A model generated the notes under the pieces. The model saw only the letters and a program-made list of their open reading frames with translations. It was not told where the DNA came from and did no database searches. This document shows positions 1 through 5,059 of a stretch of DNA of 5,229 bases, piece by piece. Made by a program: the position numbers and the translations under genes. How positions within the stretch are numbered: position 1 is the stretch's first letter; every line of letters starts with the position of its first letter. Origin of the DNA: Pseudomonadota bacterium (GTDB taxonomy: Bacteria > Desulfobacterota > Syntrophia > Syntrophales > UBA5619); NCBI GenBank assembly GCA_018827585.1, contig JAHJXP010000248.1, positions 1 through 5,229 of the forward strand, in the 5' to 3' direction.

Positions 1-1094
1 CAGATCGGATCGAAGCCGAGCTTCCGGATGATCGGCCCGAAAAGGGGAATGATCAACATCAAGATTCCGACCCAGTCCACGAAGCAGCCCAGGAAGATCA
101 CGATAGCCATCATGATCCAGATGATCACCCACTTGCTCAGGCCCGTGCCCAGCAGCATGCTGCTGACGAAGTCCCCGCCGCCCACCATGATGTACAGGGC
201 GATGAAGATGTTCGCCCCGAATATGGTCCACATCACCATGCCCGTGGCCTTGATCGTGTTTTCTGCCGCCTGGATGAGGTCCTTCCAGGGCATGCGCCCT
301 TTGAACTTGGCAATGATCCAGGCCCCCAGACAGCCGACACCGGCCGCCTCCGTCGGGGCTGCGATCCCGACGACGATCGTCCCGAGGACCAAGAAGATGA
401 GAATAGCCCCCGGGATGATCGGCAGTGCCACCCGAAACAGTCCGGCCCAGTCCAGCCGCTCTTCCCTGGGGACGGGGGGACCCATCTTGGGATTGAGGTA
501 GCAGCGGACCGTGACGTAGATGATGAACAGCCCCGCCAGGAGGAATCCCGGCAGGAAGGCCCCGGCGTAGAGCTGGCCGATGGATGAGTTGTCCACCATC
601 CCGTAGACGATCAGCATGACGCTGGGGGGGATCAGGATCCCCAGGGTGCCGCCGGCCAGGATGACGCCCAGGGCCATCAGCTTGTCGTACTTGCGGTTGA
701 GCATCTGGGGCAGGGCGATCATCCCCATGGTCACCTCGGTGGCCCCCACGACGCCGGCCATGGCCGCCATCATCGTGCAGGCGGCGACCGTCGCCGTGGC
801 GACGCCGCCCTTGAGCCAGCCCAGCCAGTGGTAGACCATCATGTAGATGTCCTCGATGATCCCACTCCGCTCGAGGATATTCGCCATCAGGATGAAGAGA
901 GGAATGGCGTCCAAAAGATAGTTGACCATCAGGCCGAAGATCCGCGTCGGCACGATGTTGACGGCCGACGGCCCCTGGAAGATCGCCGTGAAGATGATGC
1001 CGACGAACCCGGTGGCGAAGGCCACCGGCAGGCCCATGAACATGACCAATACCATGCTGCCGAAGAGGAGGATGGTTATCCATTCAATGCTCAT
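1..1094 (-). CDS. dctM: TRAP transporter large permease subunit DctM, 3' end outside the window
   Basis: This is the large membrane subunit of a TRAP transporter, the part that moves the substrate across the inner membrane using an ion gradient (usually sodium). The minus strand stays open from the ATG at 1094 to the window edge: 364 codons, about 85% of the roughly 425-435 residues usual for the family. The translation is strongly hydrophobic. Family hallmarks are visible: PLFILMAN at residues 65-72, an Ala/Met/Gly-rich segment near 104-128 ending in ALPQML, and GGTLGILIPPSVMLIVYG at 148-165. A second membrane half follows, ending near a GFDP motif. The start is supported by AGGGAGGGA at 1109-1101, 7 bases upstream. 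The ATG overlaps the dctQ stop as ATGA, which suggests translational coupling. The family is certain; the substrate cannot be read from this subunit. Confidence 0.95.
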   Translation of the reverse strand, partial: MSIEWITILLFGSMVLVMFMGLPVAFATGFVGIIFTAIFQGPSAVNIVPTRIFGLMVNYLLDAIPLFILMANILERSGIIEDIYMMVYHWLGWLKGGVATATVAACTMMAAMAGVVGATEVTMGMIALPQMLNRKYDKLMALGVILAGGTLGILIPPSVMLIVYGMVDNSSIGQLYAGAFLPGFLLAGLFIIYVTVRCYLNPKMGPPVPREERLDWAGLFRVALPIIPGAILIFLVLGTIVVGIAAPTEAAGVGCLGAWIIAKFKGRMPWKDLIQAAENTIKATGMVMWTIFGANIFIALYIMVGGGDFVSSMLLGTGLSKWVIIWIMMAIVIFLGCFVDWVGILMLIIPLFGPIIRKLGFDPI

Positions 1095-1639
1095 TTAAAT
1101 TCCCTCCCTGTAAAGGCCATGTGGGCGTCCCGGATCGTCCAGACGATGCCCTGCAGCAGGAGGAGAACCCCGCCGAGGGGCATCAAGAACTTCACGGGAT
1201 ACAGAGGCGGCGCCCAGTCGGTGAAGGAATTTTCCCCGATGAGATCCATGCCGAACAACGTGTTGCCCGCGTGCATCATCTGGGAACTCCAGTAGAAGTT
1301 CCAGGAGGTCCAGATGTAGACCAGGACGAAGAGATAGAAGAATGCGCCGTTGACAAGATCCATGATCGCCTTGGTCCGGGTGGACCGGGAGGCGTAGAAC
1401 ACGTCGACCCGCACATGGGCACGCCAGTAGTGAGCGACGCCCACCACCATGACGTAGTACATGGCGAACAGGCTCAACATCAGTTCGTGCCCCCAGTTCG
1501 TCGGCATACCGAAGAAATAGCGCATGATCACTTCAAAGGAAATAACCACGACACAGACGAGCGACACGTAGGCCATCAATTTACCTACGAAGATGTTGGT
1601 CTTCTCCACGGCCATCATGAAGGTCCTCAATTTGTCCAT
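1091..1639 (-). CDS. dctQ: TRAP transporter small permease subunit DctQ
   Basis: This is the small membrane subunit of the TRAP transporter, which partners DctM in the inner membrane and helps dock the substrate-loaded binding protein. The 182-residue length is normal for DctQ. Four hydrophobic segments are visible, at about residues 20-42, 52-72, 98-116 and 150-170, the usual four-helix layout. The motif FEVIMRYFFGMPTNWGHEL near 35-53 matches the typical DctQ pattern of an Arg-Tyr/Phe-Phe element followed by a Trp and an acidic residue. Translation probably starts at 1639, because GGAAAGG at 1654-1648 lies 8 bases upstream. The gene overlaps dctM by four bases. About 270 bases separate it from dctP, unusually far, and a terminator lies between them, so it is probably transcribed by readthrough or from its own weak promoter. 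Confidence 0.95.
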   Translation of the reverse strand: MDKLRTFMMAVEKTNIFVGKLMAYVSLVCVVVISFEVIMRYFFGMPTNWGHELMLSLFAMYYVMVVGVAHYWRAHVRVDVFYASRSTRTKAIMDLVNGAFFYLFVLVYIWTSWNFYWSSQMMHAGNTLFGMDLIGENSFTDWAPPLYPVKFLMPLGGVLLLLQGIVWTIRDAHMAFTGREFK

Positions 1640-1724
1640 AAAATCAGCCTTTCCATGTTCCGTTTCCGGTTCTTCCGCGGGCTATCGACCCAATCACCTT
1701 GCACCACTCGACCATCGCCCGCCA

Positions 1725-1740
1725 ACTGTCCCGGGACGGT
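1725..1740 (-). promoter_or_regulatory. Imperfect palindrome upstream of dctQ, possible operator
   Basis: On the minus strand the sequence ACCGTCCCGGGACAGT reads as a 16-bp dyad with seven of eight base pairs matched and a perfect GTCCCGGGAC core. It lies about 85 bases upstream of the dctQ start and directly abuts a weak -10-like TTTTATACC. I see no convincing -35 at the right distance. It could be an operator for a secondary dctQM promoter, a small RNA hairpin in the leader, or chance in G+C-rich DNA. Confidence 0.2.
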
Positions 1741-1865
1741 ATAAAACCCAGTGTCGCACCCGCGCCGCTTGCCCCAGGGGCAGCGACCGAATCGAGGATC
1801 GAAAATCCGCTCAGCAGGAGGGTATGCGCTGCGAGGATCCGGGCGATCTCCCGGAAAAACAGTTC

Positions 1866-1901
1866 AAAAAAGGGGGGAGGGGCCTGCCCCTCCCCCCCCC
1901 C
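1866..1901 (-). terminator. Intrinsic terminator directly after dctP
   Basis: Read on the minus strand, a perfect 12-bp stem GGGGGGAGGGGC / GCCCCTCCCCCC (plus-strand arms 1872-1883 and 1886-1897, two-base loop) is followed at once by six T residues (1871-1866). It begins about 13 bases after the dctP stop codon. This is a textbook Rho-independent terminator for transcripts arriving from dctP. Because dctQ and dctM lie downstream on the same strand, it probably acts as a partial internal terminator that keeps binding-protein mRNA more abundant than permease mRNA. The upstream arm continues a run of ten G residues on the minus strand (1901-1892). Confidence 0.85.
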
Positions 1902-1910
1902 AAGATAAAC

Positions 1911-3062
1911 TTAGAATACGAGCTTCTTTCCGCTGTGATCCACCATATCCTTGTCGGTGTAGTAGCCGATCTTCACGGATTTGATGTACTCCCACTGGGA
2001 CTTGAAGGCCTTCATCGCCAGCGGGTCTTTCTGGGCCCATTTCACCCAGAGTTCGGGGGCGAATTTCCTGAACTTTTCGATATCCGACTCCTTCAGGCGG
2101 ATGATCTCGCAGCCCTTGGCCAGGTACTTGGGAATCGCGTCGAGGTTGGCCTTCTGGATGGCATTGTGATGATCCCAGGAGTGCCATTTCACGGCGGTCT
2201 CGAGCATCTGCTGGAGGTGCTTGGGGATCTTGTTCCAGGTGCTCATGTTGATGTTGACGCCCATCAAGTCGACGGGCTGGTGGAGGCACGGCGTGGAGGG
2301 CGGGCCGAGGATGACGTACTTGGCGATCTCGGCGAAGCCCAGATTGTAGTTGATCGCCCAGCCGACGTAGTCGGAGGCGTCGATGACGCCCTTCTCCAGG
2401 GCCGGATACACCTCCCCGCCGGGGAGCAGGACCGTGGAGACGCCGGCGGCGCGGTAGATGTCGGCGATGATCCCGCCCGGGTAGCGGATCTTCTTGCCCT
2501 TGAAATCCTCGAAGGAGCGGATGGGCATCTTGGAGTGGATCAGGTTGTCGTCGTGCTGAACCGTTCCGACGAAATACATGTTGTGCTTGCCGTACGCCTC
2601 GCGGGCGATCTCCTTGCCGCCCAGGTAATCATACCAGGTGTCCCACTGGTGGGGGAGATCCATTCCGAAGGGATAGGAGGAAAGGAAGGTCGCTACGGGG
2701 ATCTTGCCGGGCCAGTAGACATCGAAGCAGTGCATCGCATCGAACACGCCGGACTTGACGGCGTCGAACATCTCGAAGGTCCCCACGATGGCGCCGGCGG
2801 GGAGACATTCGATCAGCAGCTTGCCTTCGGTCACCTCGGCCACCCTCTTGCCGAAGTCCTGGAACTTCGTGTACCCGACCGTGCCGGCGTCCCAGGCGGT
2901 CTGCATCTTCATCTTGATCGGGGCCGCCGCCGAGAGGCGCATCACGCCCGGGAACCCCATGACCCCCGCGGCGGCGCCGGTCGCCACGGCTGCGGTCTTG
3001 AGGAAACTACGACGAGATCCTTTTGCTGCTGCGGTTTTTTCCTGTTTCTCTTTCTTGTTCAT
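1911..3062 (-). CDS. dctP: TRAP transporter substrate-binding protein DctP (TakP-like), Tat-exported
   Basis: This is the periplasmic solute receptor of the TRAP transporter; it captures the substrate and delivers it to DctQM. It has 383 residues from the chosen start. A twin-arginine signal is clear: SRRSFLK at residues 16-22, then an Ala/Gly-rich hydrophobic stretch, with likely cleavage after the SAA/AAA near 44-47. The mature part fits the DctP fold: FKGKKIRYPGG (187-197) carries the conserved arginine (R193) that binds the substrate carboxylate in the family, and LPGGEVYPALEKGVIDASDY (213-232) follows. These motifs resemble the TakP branch, which includes 2-oxo acid and lactate receptors. 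With a 2-hydroxyacid oxidase upstream, a 2-hydroxy or 2-oxo acid is my best guess for the ligand. The ATG at 3062 is preferred over the in-frame ATG at 3128 because it has an excellent ribosome binding site, and the extra 22 residues are polar and unlike a signal peptide. Confidence 0.95.
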   Translation of the reverse strand: MNKKEKQEKTAAAKGSRRSFLKTAAVATGAAAGVMGFPGVMRLSAAAPIKMKMQTAWDAGTVGYTKFQDFGKRVAEVTEGKLLIECLPAGAIVGTFEMFDAVKSGVFDAMHCFDVYWPGKIPVATFLSSYPFGMDLPHQWDTWYDYLGGKEIAREAYGKHNMYFVGTVQHDDNLIHSKMPIRSFEDFKGKKIRYPGGIIADIYRAAGVSTVLLPGGEVYPALEKGVIDASDYVGWAINYNLGFAEIAKYVILGPPSTPCLHQPVDLMGVNINMSTWNKIPKHLQQMLETAVKWHSWDHHNAIQKANLDAIPKYLAKGCEIIRLKESDIEKFRKFAPELWVKWAQKDPLAMKAFKSQWEYIKSVKIGYYTDKDMVDHSGKKLVF

Positions 3063-3069
3063 GATACTT

Positions 3070-3076
3070 CCTCCTT
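3070..3076 (-). promoter_or_regulatory. Ribosome binding site that fixes the dctP start
   Basis: AAGGAGG on the minus strand lies 7 bases upstream of the ATG at 3062, close to an ideal Shine-Dalgarno sequence. It places the dctP start there rather than at the in-frame ATG at 3128, which has no comparable site. Confidence 0.85.
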
Positions 3077-3201
3077 CCTCTTTTTGTTGGACTGCTGTTT
3101 TTGATTGATCCTTCCGCTGGAACCTCACCTAAACATCACTTAAACAAAGGTACGACAGCTCCGGATATTACTGCCGGACCGCCATTTCGACCGCAGGAGA
3201 A

Positions 3202-3210
3202 ATCATAACA
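3202..3210 (-). promoter_or_regulatory. Candidate extended -10 promoter for dctP
   Basis: On the minus strand the sequence TGTTATGAT matches an extended -10 element (TGn followed by TATGAT, five of six against TATAAT). No good -35 lies 16-18 bases upstream, which is tolerated in extended -10 promoters. Transcription would start near 3195, leaving a leader of about 130 bases before the dctP ATG. The surrounding DNA is more A+T-rich than the genes, as expected for a promoter. Other sites are possible. Confidence 0.35.
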
Positions 3211-3221
3211 TTACTGATTCA

Positions 3222-3235
3222 TTAAGAATTCTCAA
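3222..3235. promoter_or_regulatory. Near-palindrome over the -35 region of the dctP promoter candidate
   Basis: TTAAGAATTCTCAA is a 14-bp dyad with six of seven pairs matched. It covers the position where a -35 element would lie relative to the candidate -10 at 3207-3202, so a protein bound here could control dctP transcription. I do not recognise the binding family from the sequence. Confidence 0.25.
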
Positions 3236-3300
3236 TACAGAACCCGCACAGGGCGAAACGACCGCCCCCCGCAAACGACGATATTCAAAGCCCTCCTGAA

Positions 3301-3325
3301 TGAAAGGATGAGGAACGTCCTTTCA
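3301..3325. promoter_or_regulatory. Perfect 8-bp inverted repeat upstream of dctP
   Basis: TGAAAGGA (3301-3308) and TCCTTTCA (3318-3325) form a perfect inverted repeat separated by nine bases. It lies about 240 bases before the dctP start and roughly 100 bases upstream of the candidate promoter, a distance typical of an activator site. Neither strand has a T tract after it, so it is not a terminator. A direct repeat GAACGT (3313-3318 and 3327-3332) overlaps it. Confidence 0.25.
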
Positions 3326-3530
3326 AGAACGTAAGAAATGTACTCTCGCCCCGGAGTTGTGTCAAGGACATTTGTGACCGACTCCGGCGGCAAACACCGC
3401 CATCGATCCAATATCATTCCGGATTACTCCGCACCTCCCCAAGCGGATTCCGTCCCCTTTTTCTTCCCGCCGGCCTGGACCGGGATACTCTTCCCGGCGG
3501 TCGACGGAACTGGCGGCGATCTTTTCCGCA

Positions 3531-3538
3531 TCATATTT
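3531..3538. repeat. Left copy of the direct repeat flanking the MITE-like element
   Basis: TCATATTT occurs here and again at 3693-3700. The last five bases (TATTT) lie strictly outside both terminal inverted repeats, while TCA of the right copy belongs to the element's end. The likely target-site duplication is therefore TATTT, possibly longer if the true element ends differ. Confidence 0.5.
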
Positions 3539-3695
3539 TGACACCCTCGTAAAAAGTCCTAATTTTTCATTCTGAGGAGCATTAGCTCCGAAGAATCTCT
3601 AATGATGTTAGATTCTTCGCGGAGTTTACACTGAGCGTAGCGAATGTGCTCAGAATGACAGAAAGAATGTTTTTCGACTTTTTGCGAGAGCGTCA
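3539..3695. mobile_element. MITE-like non-coding element with terminal inverted repeats
   Basis: The left end TGACACCCTCGTAAAAAGTC (3539-3558) and the reverse complement of the right end (3676-3695), TGACGCTCTCGCAAAAAGTC, agree at 17 of 20 positions. Inside is a second perfect inverted repeat, TCATTCTGAG (3567-3576) with CTCAGAATGA (3649-3658). Two interior hairpins follow: GGAGC/GCTCC around ATTA (3576-3589) and CGAAGAATCT/AGATTCTTCG (3589-3598 and 3610-3619). CTGAGC/GCTCAG (3631-3653) offers an alternative pairing. The element has no coding capacity, so it would depend on a transposase elsewhere. It is flanked by a direct repeat. Lying just after the glcF stop and ending in a T-rich inverted repeat on either strand, it may terminate glcF transcription. 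From memory, the inner CATTCTGAG...GAAGAATCT pattern is a widely dispersed bacterial repeat; I could not check this. Confidence 0.75.
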
Positions 3696-3700
3696 TATTT
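3693..3700. repeat. Right copy of the direct repeat flanking the MITE-like element
   Basis: This second TCATATTT matches 3531-3538. TATTT at 3696-3700 follows the right terminal inverted repeat directly, just as TATTT at 3534-3538 precedes the left one. This fits a duplication made on insertion. Confidence 0.5.
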
Positions 3701-3709
3701 ACGGATAGG

Positions 3710-4996
3710 TCAGCGGTTGTTCAACGCCTTCTGCAGGAGCTGGACCGGATGCAACACCTTGATCGCCGGATCGAGGTGGTTGGAGATGGTCAGGTTGCAC
3801 CCGGGGCAGCAGGTGGTCAAAACCTGCGCCTTGGTCTCCCGGATATTGTCCACCTTCCGTTTCGTGATCTTTCGCGAGGTATCGGCATGTTCCACCTGGA
3901 AGGAACCGCCGCCGCCGCAGCAGTCGTCGGCGCGCGGTAGTTCCACATATTCCAGGCCGGGTATGGCCTTGAGGACGTTCCGTGGCTGGGCGCTGATCTT
4001 CTGCCCCTTCACCAGGTGGCAGGGATCATGGTAGGTGACCCGGAGCTTCCGGCCGTCGGCCTTCATCGCGGGCAGCCACTCCTTGTGCTCGTCGATGAAG
4101 ACGGTAATATCCTTCAACTTGCCGGCCAGCAGTTCCGCCGCCCGGATCTCCTCCTCCCCTACATCCTCCCCTACCTGACGCAGGTCCGAAAGCAGGTGGA
4201 CGTATTCATTCTTGAGCGCCGCGCCGCAGGTGGCGCAGTCGACGACGACTGCGTCCACGTCCTCGCGGGCAAAGAGTTTCAGGGTGTCCCGGATGCACCG
4301 GAGCGAGGTCTCCCGATCTCCGGACATGAAGATGGGAAGACCGCAACAGGACTGGTCCCTGGGAATAATCACCTCGACTCCCATCTTCTTGAGTACATCC
4401 ACCACCGCCTGACCGATTGCGCCATAGAGATAGTTGGTGGCGCAGCCGTGGAAGTAGAGAACCCTCGCCCTGGCCTTTCCCTCCGGCTTCACCACGTCCG
4501 GAACGGTCTGGGAGAAGGGCTTCTCGTTGAAGGCGGGGATCCTCTCCACGTTCAGGGCGCCGGCATTCAGCCTCGTTTCGATCCAGGGACCGCCGAAGGT
4601 CTTGCGGGCCCATTTGCCCAACGTGGCCGACGTGGACATCATCCACCGGCTGGCCAGAAGCTGGAACATCACTTTCTTCTTCCAGTCGATGCCGTATTTC
4701 TGCTTGGCCCGCCAGCGCACGCCGGAGAAGAGATGATCCCCGTGCACGCCGCTGGGGCAGTTGGCCACGCAGGAACCGCAGAGGAGGCAGGTGGAGAAGA
4801 ACGCCTCCTTCACCTCCTCCGACAGCTCCAGCCCGCCTTCGGAAAGATGGCGGGAGAGATGGATCTTGCCTCTGGGCGTCGCCTCTTCCCTTTGAATTTC
4901 CTTATAGACTGGACAATGGGCGATGCACAAACCACATTTGATGCAGTGATAGATATTCTCGCGGGTATCGTCACCGAACAACTCTCGCTTTTCCAT
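3710..4996 (-). CDS. glcF: GlcF-type iron-sulfur subunit of a 2-hydroxyacid (glycolate/lactate) oxidase
   Basis: This is the electron-transfer subunit of a glycolate- or lactate-oxidising complex. It takes electrons from an FAD subunit and passes them on, probably to a membrane carrier. At 428 residues it is close to the usual GlcF length. The N-terminus has two ferredoxin-like [4Fe-4S] motifs, C18xxC21xxC24xxxC28P and C70xxC73xxC76xxxC80P. Two cysteine-rich CCG domains follow. The first has C185, C217-C218, C254 and C257; the second has C326, C359-C360, C397 and C400. Both fit the full CX(31-39)CCX(35-36)CXXC pattern known from HdrB. No membrane segment or signal is visible, so it is cytoplasmic or peripheral. 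AGAGGGA at 5010-5004 supports the start. The FAD gene lies 63 bases upstream. LutA is unlikely because it lacks the N-terminal ferredoxin part. The exact substrate is uncertain. Confidence 0.9.
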   Translation of the reverse strand: MEKRELFGDDTRENIYHCIKCGLCIAHCPVYKEIQREEATPRGKIHLSRHLSEGGLELSEEVKEAFFSTCLLCGSCVANCPSGVHGDHLFSGVRWRAKQKYGIDWKKKVMFQLLASRWMMSTSATLGKWARKTFGGPWIETRLNAGALNVERIPAFNEKPFSQTVPDVVKPEGKARARVLYFHGCATNYLYGAIGQAVVDVLKKMGVEVIIPRDQSCCGLPIFMSGDRETSLRCIRDTLKLFAREDVDAVVVDCATCGAALKNEYVHLLSDLRQVGEDVGEEEIRAAELLAGKLKDITVFIDEHKEWLPAMKADGRKLRVTYHDPCHLVKGQKISAQPRNVLKAIPGLEYVELPRADDCCGGGGSFQVEHADTSRKITKRKVDNIRETKAQVLTTCCPGCNLTISNHLDPAIKVLHPVQLLQKALNNR

Positions 4997-5028
4997 GATT
5001 CAATTCCCTCTTCATCAGCCCCTCAGGC

Positions 5029-5054
5029 CCGCCGGAGGGGGCCTCCTGCGGCGG
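5029..5054 (-). other. G+C-rich hairpin between the FAD subunit gene and glcF
   Basis: On the minus strand CCGCC, a three-base bulge GCA, GGAGG, a CCC loop, CCTCC and GGCGG fold into a ten-pair stem six bases after the oxidase stop codon. No T tract follows, so it is not an intrinsic terminator. It may stabilise or mark a processing point in the two-gene mRNA. Confidence 0.45.
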
Positions 5055-5059
5055 CAAGC

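Larger units (their letters stand above)
3063..3709. other. Gene-free stretch between glcF and dctP
   Basis: This region of about 650 bases holds no supportable gene. Short open frames on both strands (about 60-67 codons, between 3232 and 3544) have no convincing ribosome binding site or recognisable protein sequence. From high to low coordinates it contains the MITE-like element (3539-3695), about 200 bases where I see only a minor GGCGG/CCGCC inverted repeat (3386-3401), the inverted repeat at 3301-3325, the near-palindrome at 3222-3235, the extended -10 candidate, and the untranslated leader of dctP. Confidence 0.7.

Noticed and set aside
28..1295. Several plus-strand open frames across dctM and the end of dctQ.
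   Set aside because: They overlap clear TRAP permease sequence on the minus strand, and their Met/Pro/Ala- or His/Asp-rich products resemble no protein family.
1770..1782. TGCCCC-A-GGGGCA palindrome in the dctP-dctQ gap.
   Set aside because: A one-base loop cannot form a hairpin of this length, and there is no T tract or nearby promoter element to give it a role.
1593..3104. Long plus-strand open frame of 503 codons antisense to dctP and part of dctQ.
   Set aside because: It mirrors the codon pattern of dctP on the other strand, its translation is a Gly/Val/Asp/Leu-rich sequence with no recognisable domain, and it runs across the dctP terminator. The minus-strand genes explain the region fully.
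3063..3128. A 22-residue N-terminal extension of DctP from the ATG at 3128.
   Set aside because: The extension is polar, would bury the Tat motif further inside the protein, and covers the strong AAGGAGG site that serves the ATG at 3062.
3130..3360. Search for a sigma-54 promoter upstream of dctP, as in the classical dct systems.
   Set aside because: I found no TGGCAC-N5-TTGC-like pattern on the minus strand in this interval.
3386..3401. GGCGG/CCGCC short inverted repeat.
   Set aside because: Only five pairs, no T tract and no relation to a gene start; likely chance.
3232..3544. Three small open frames of about 60-67 codons in the glcF-dctP gap.
   Set aside because: None has a convincing ribosome binding site or protein-like composition, they overlap each other on opposite strands, and the region has promoter-like features instead.
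3539..3695. Possible CRISPR repeat or structured non-coding RNA gene.
   Set aside because: There is no repeat-spacer periodicity, and the terminal inverted repeats plus flanking direct repeat fit a mobile element better than an RNA gene.
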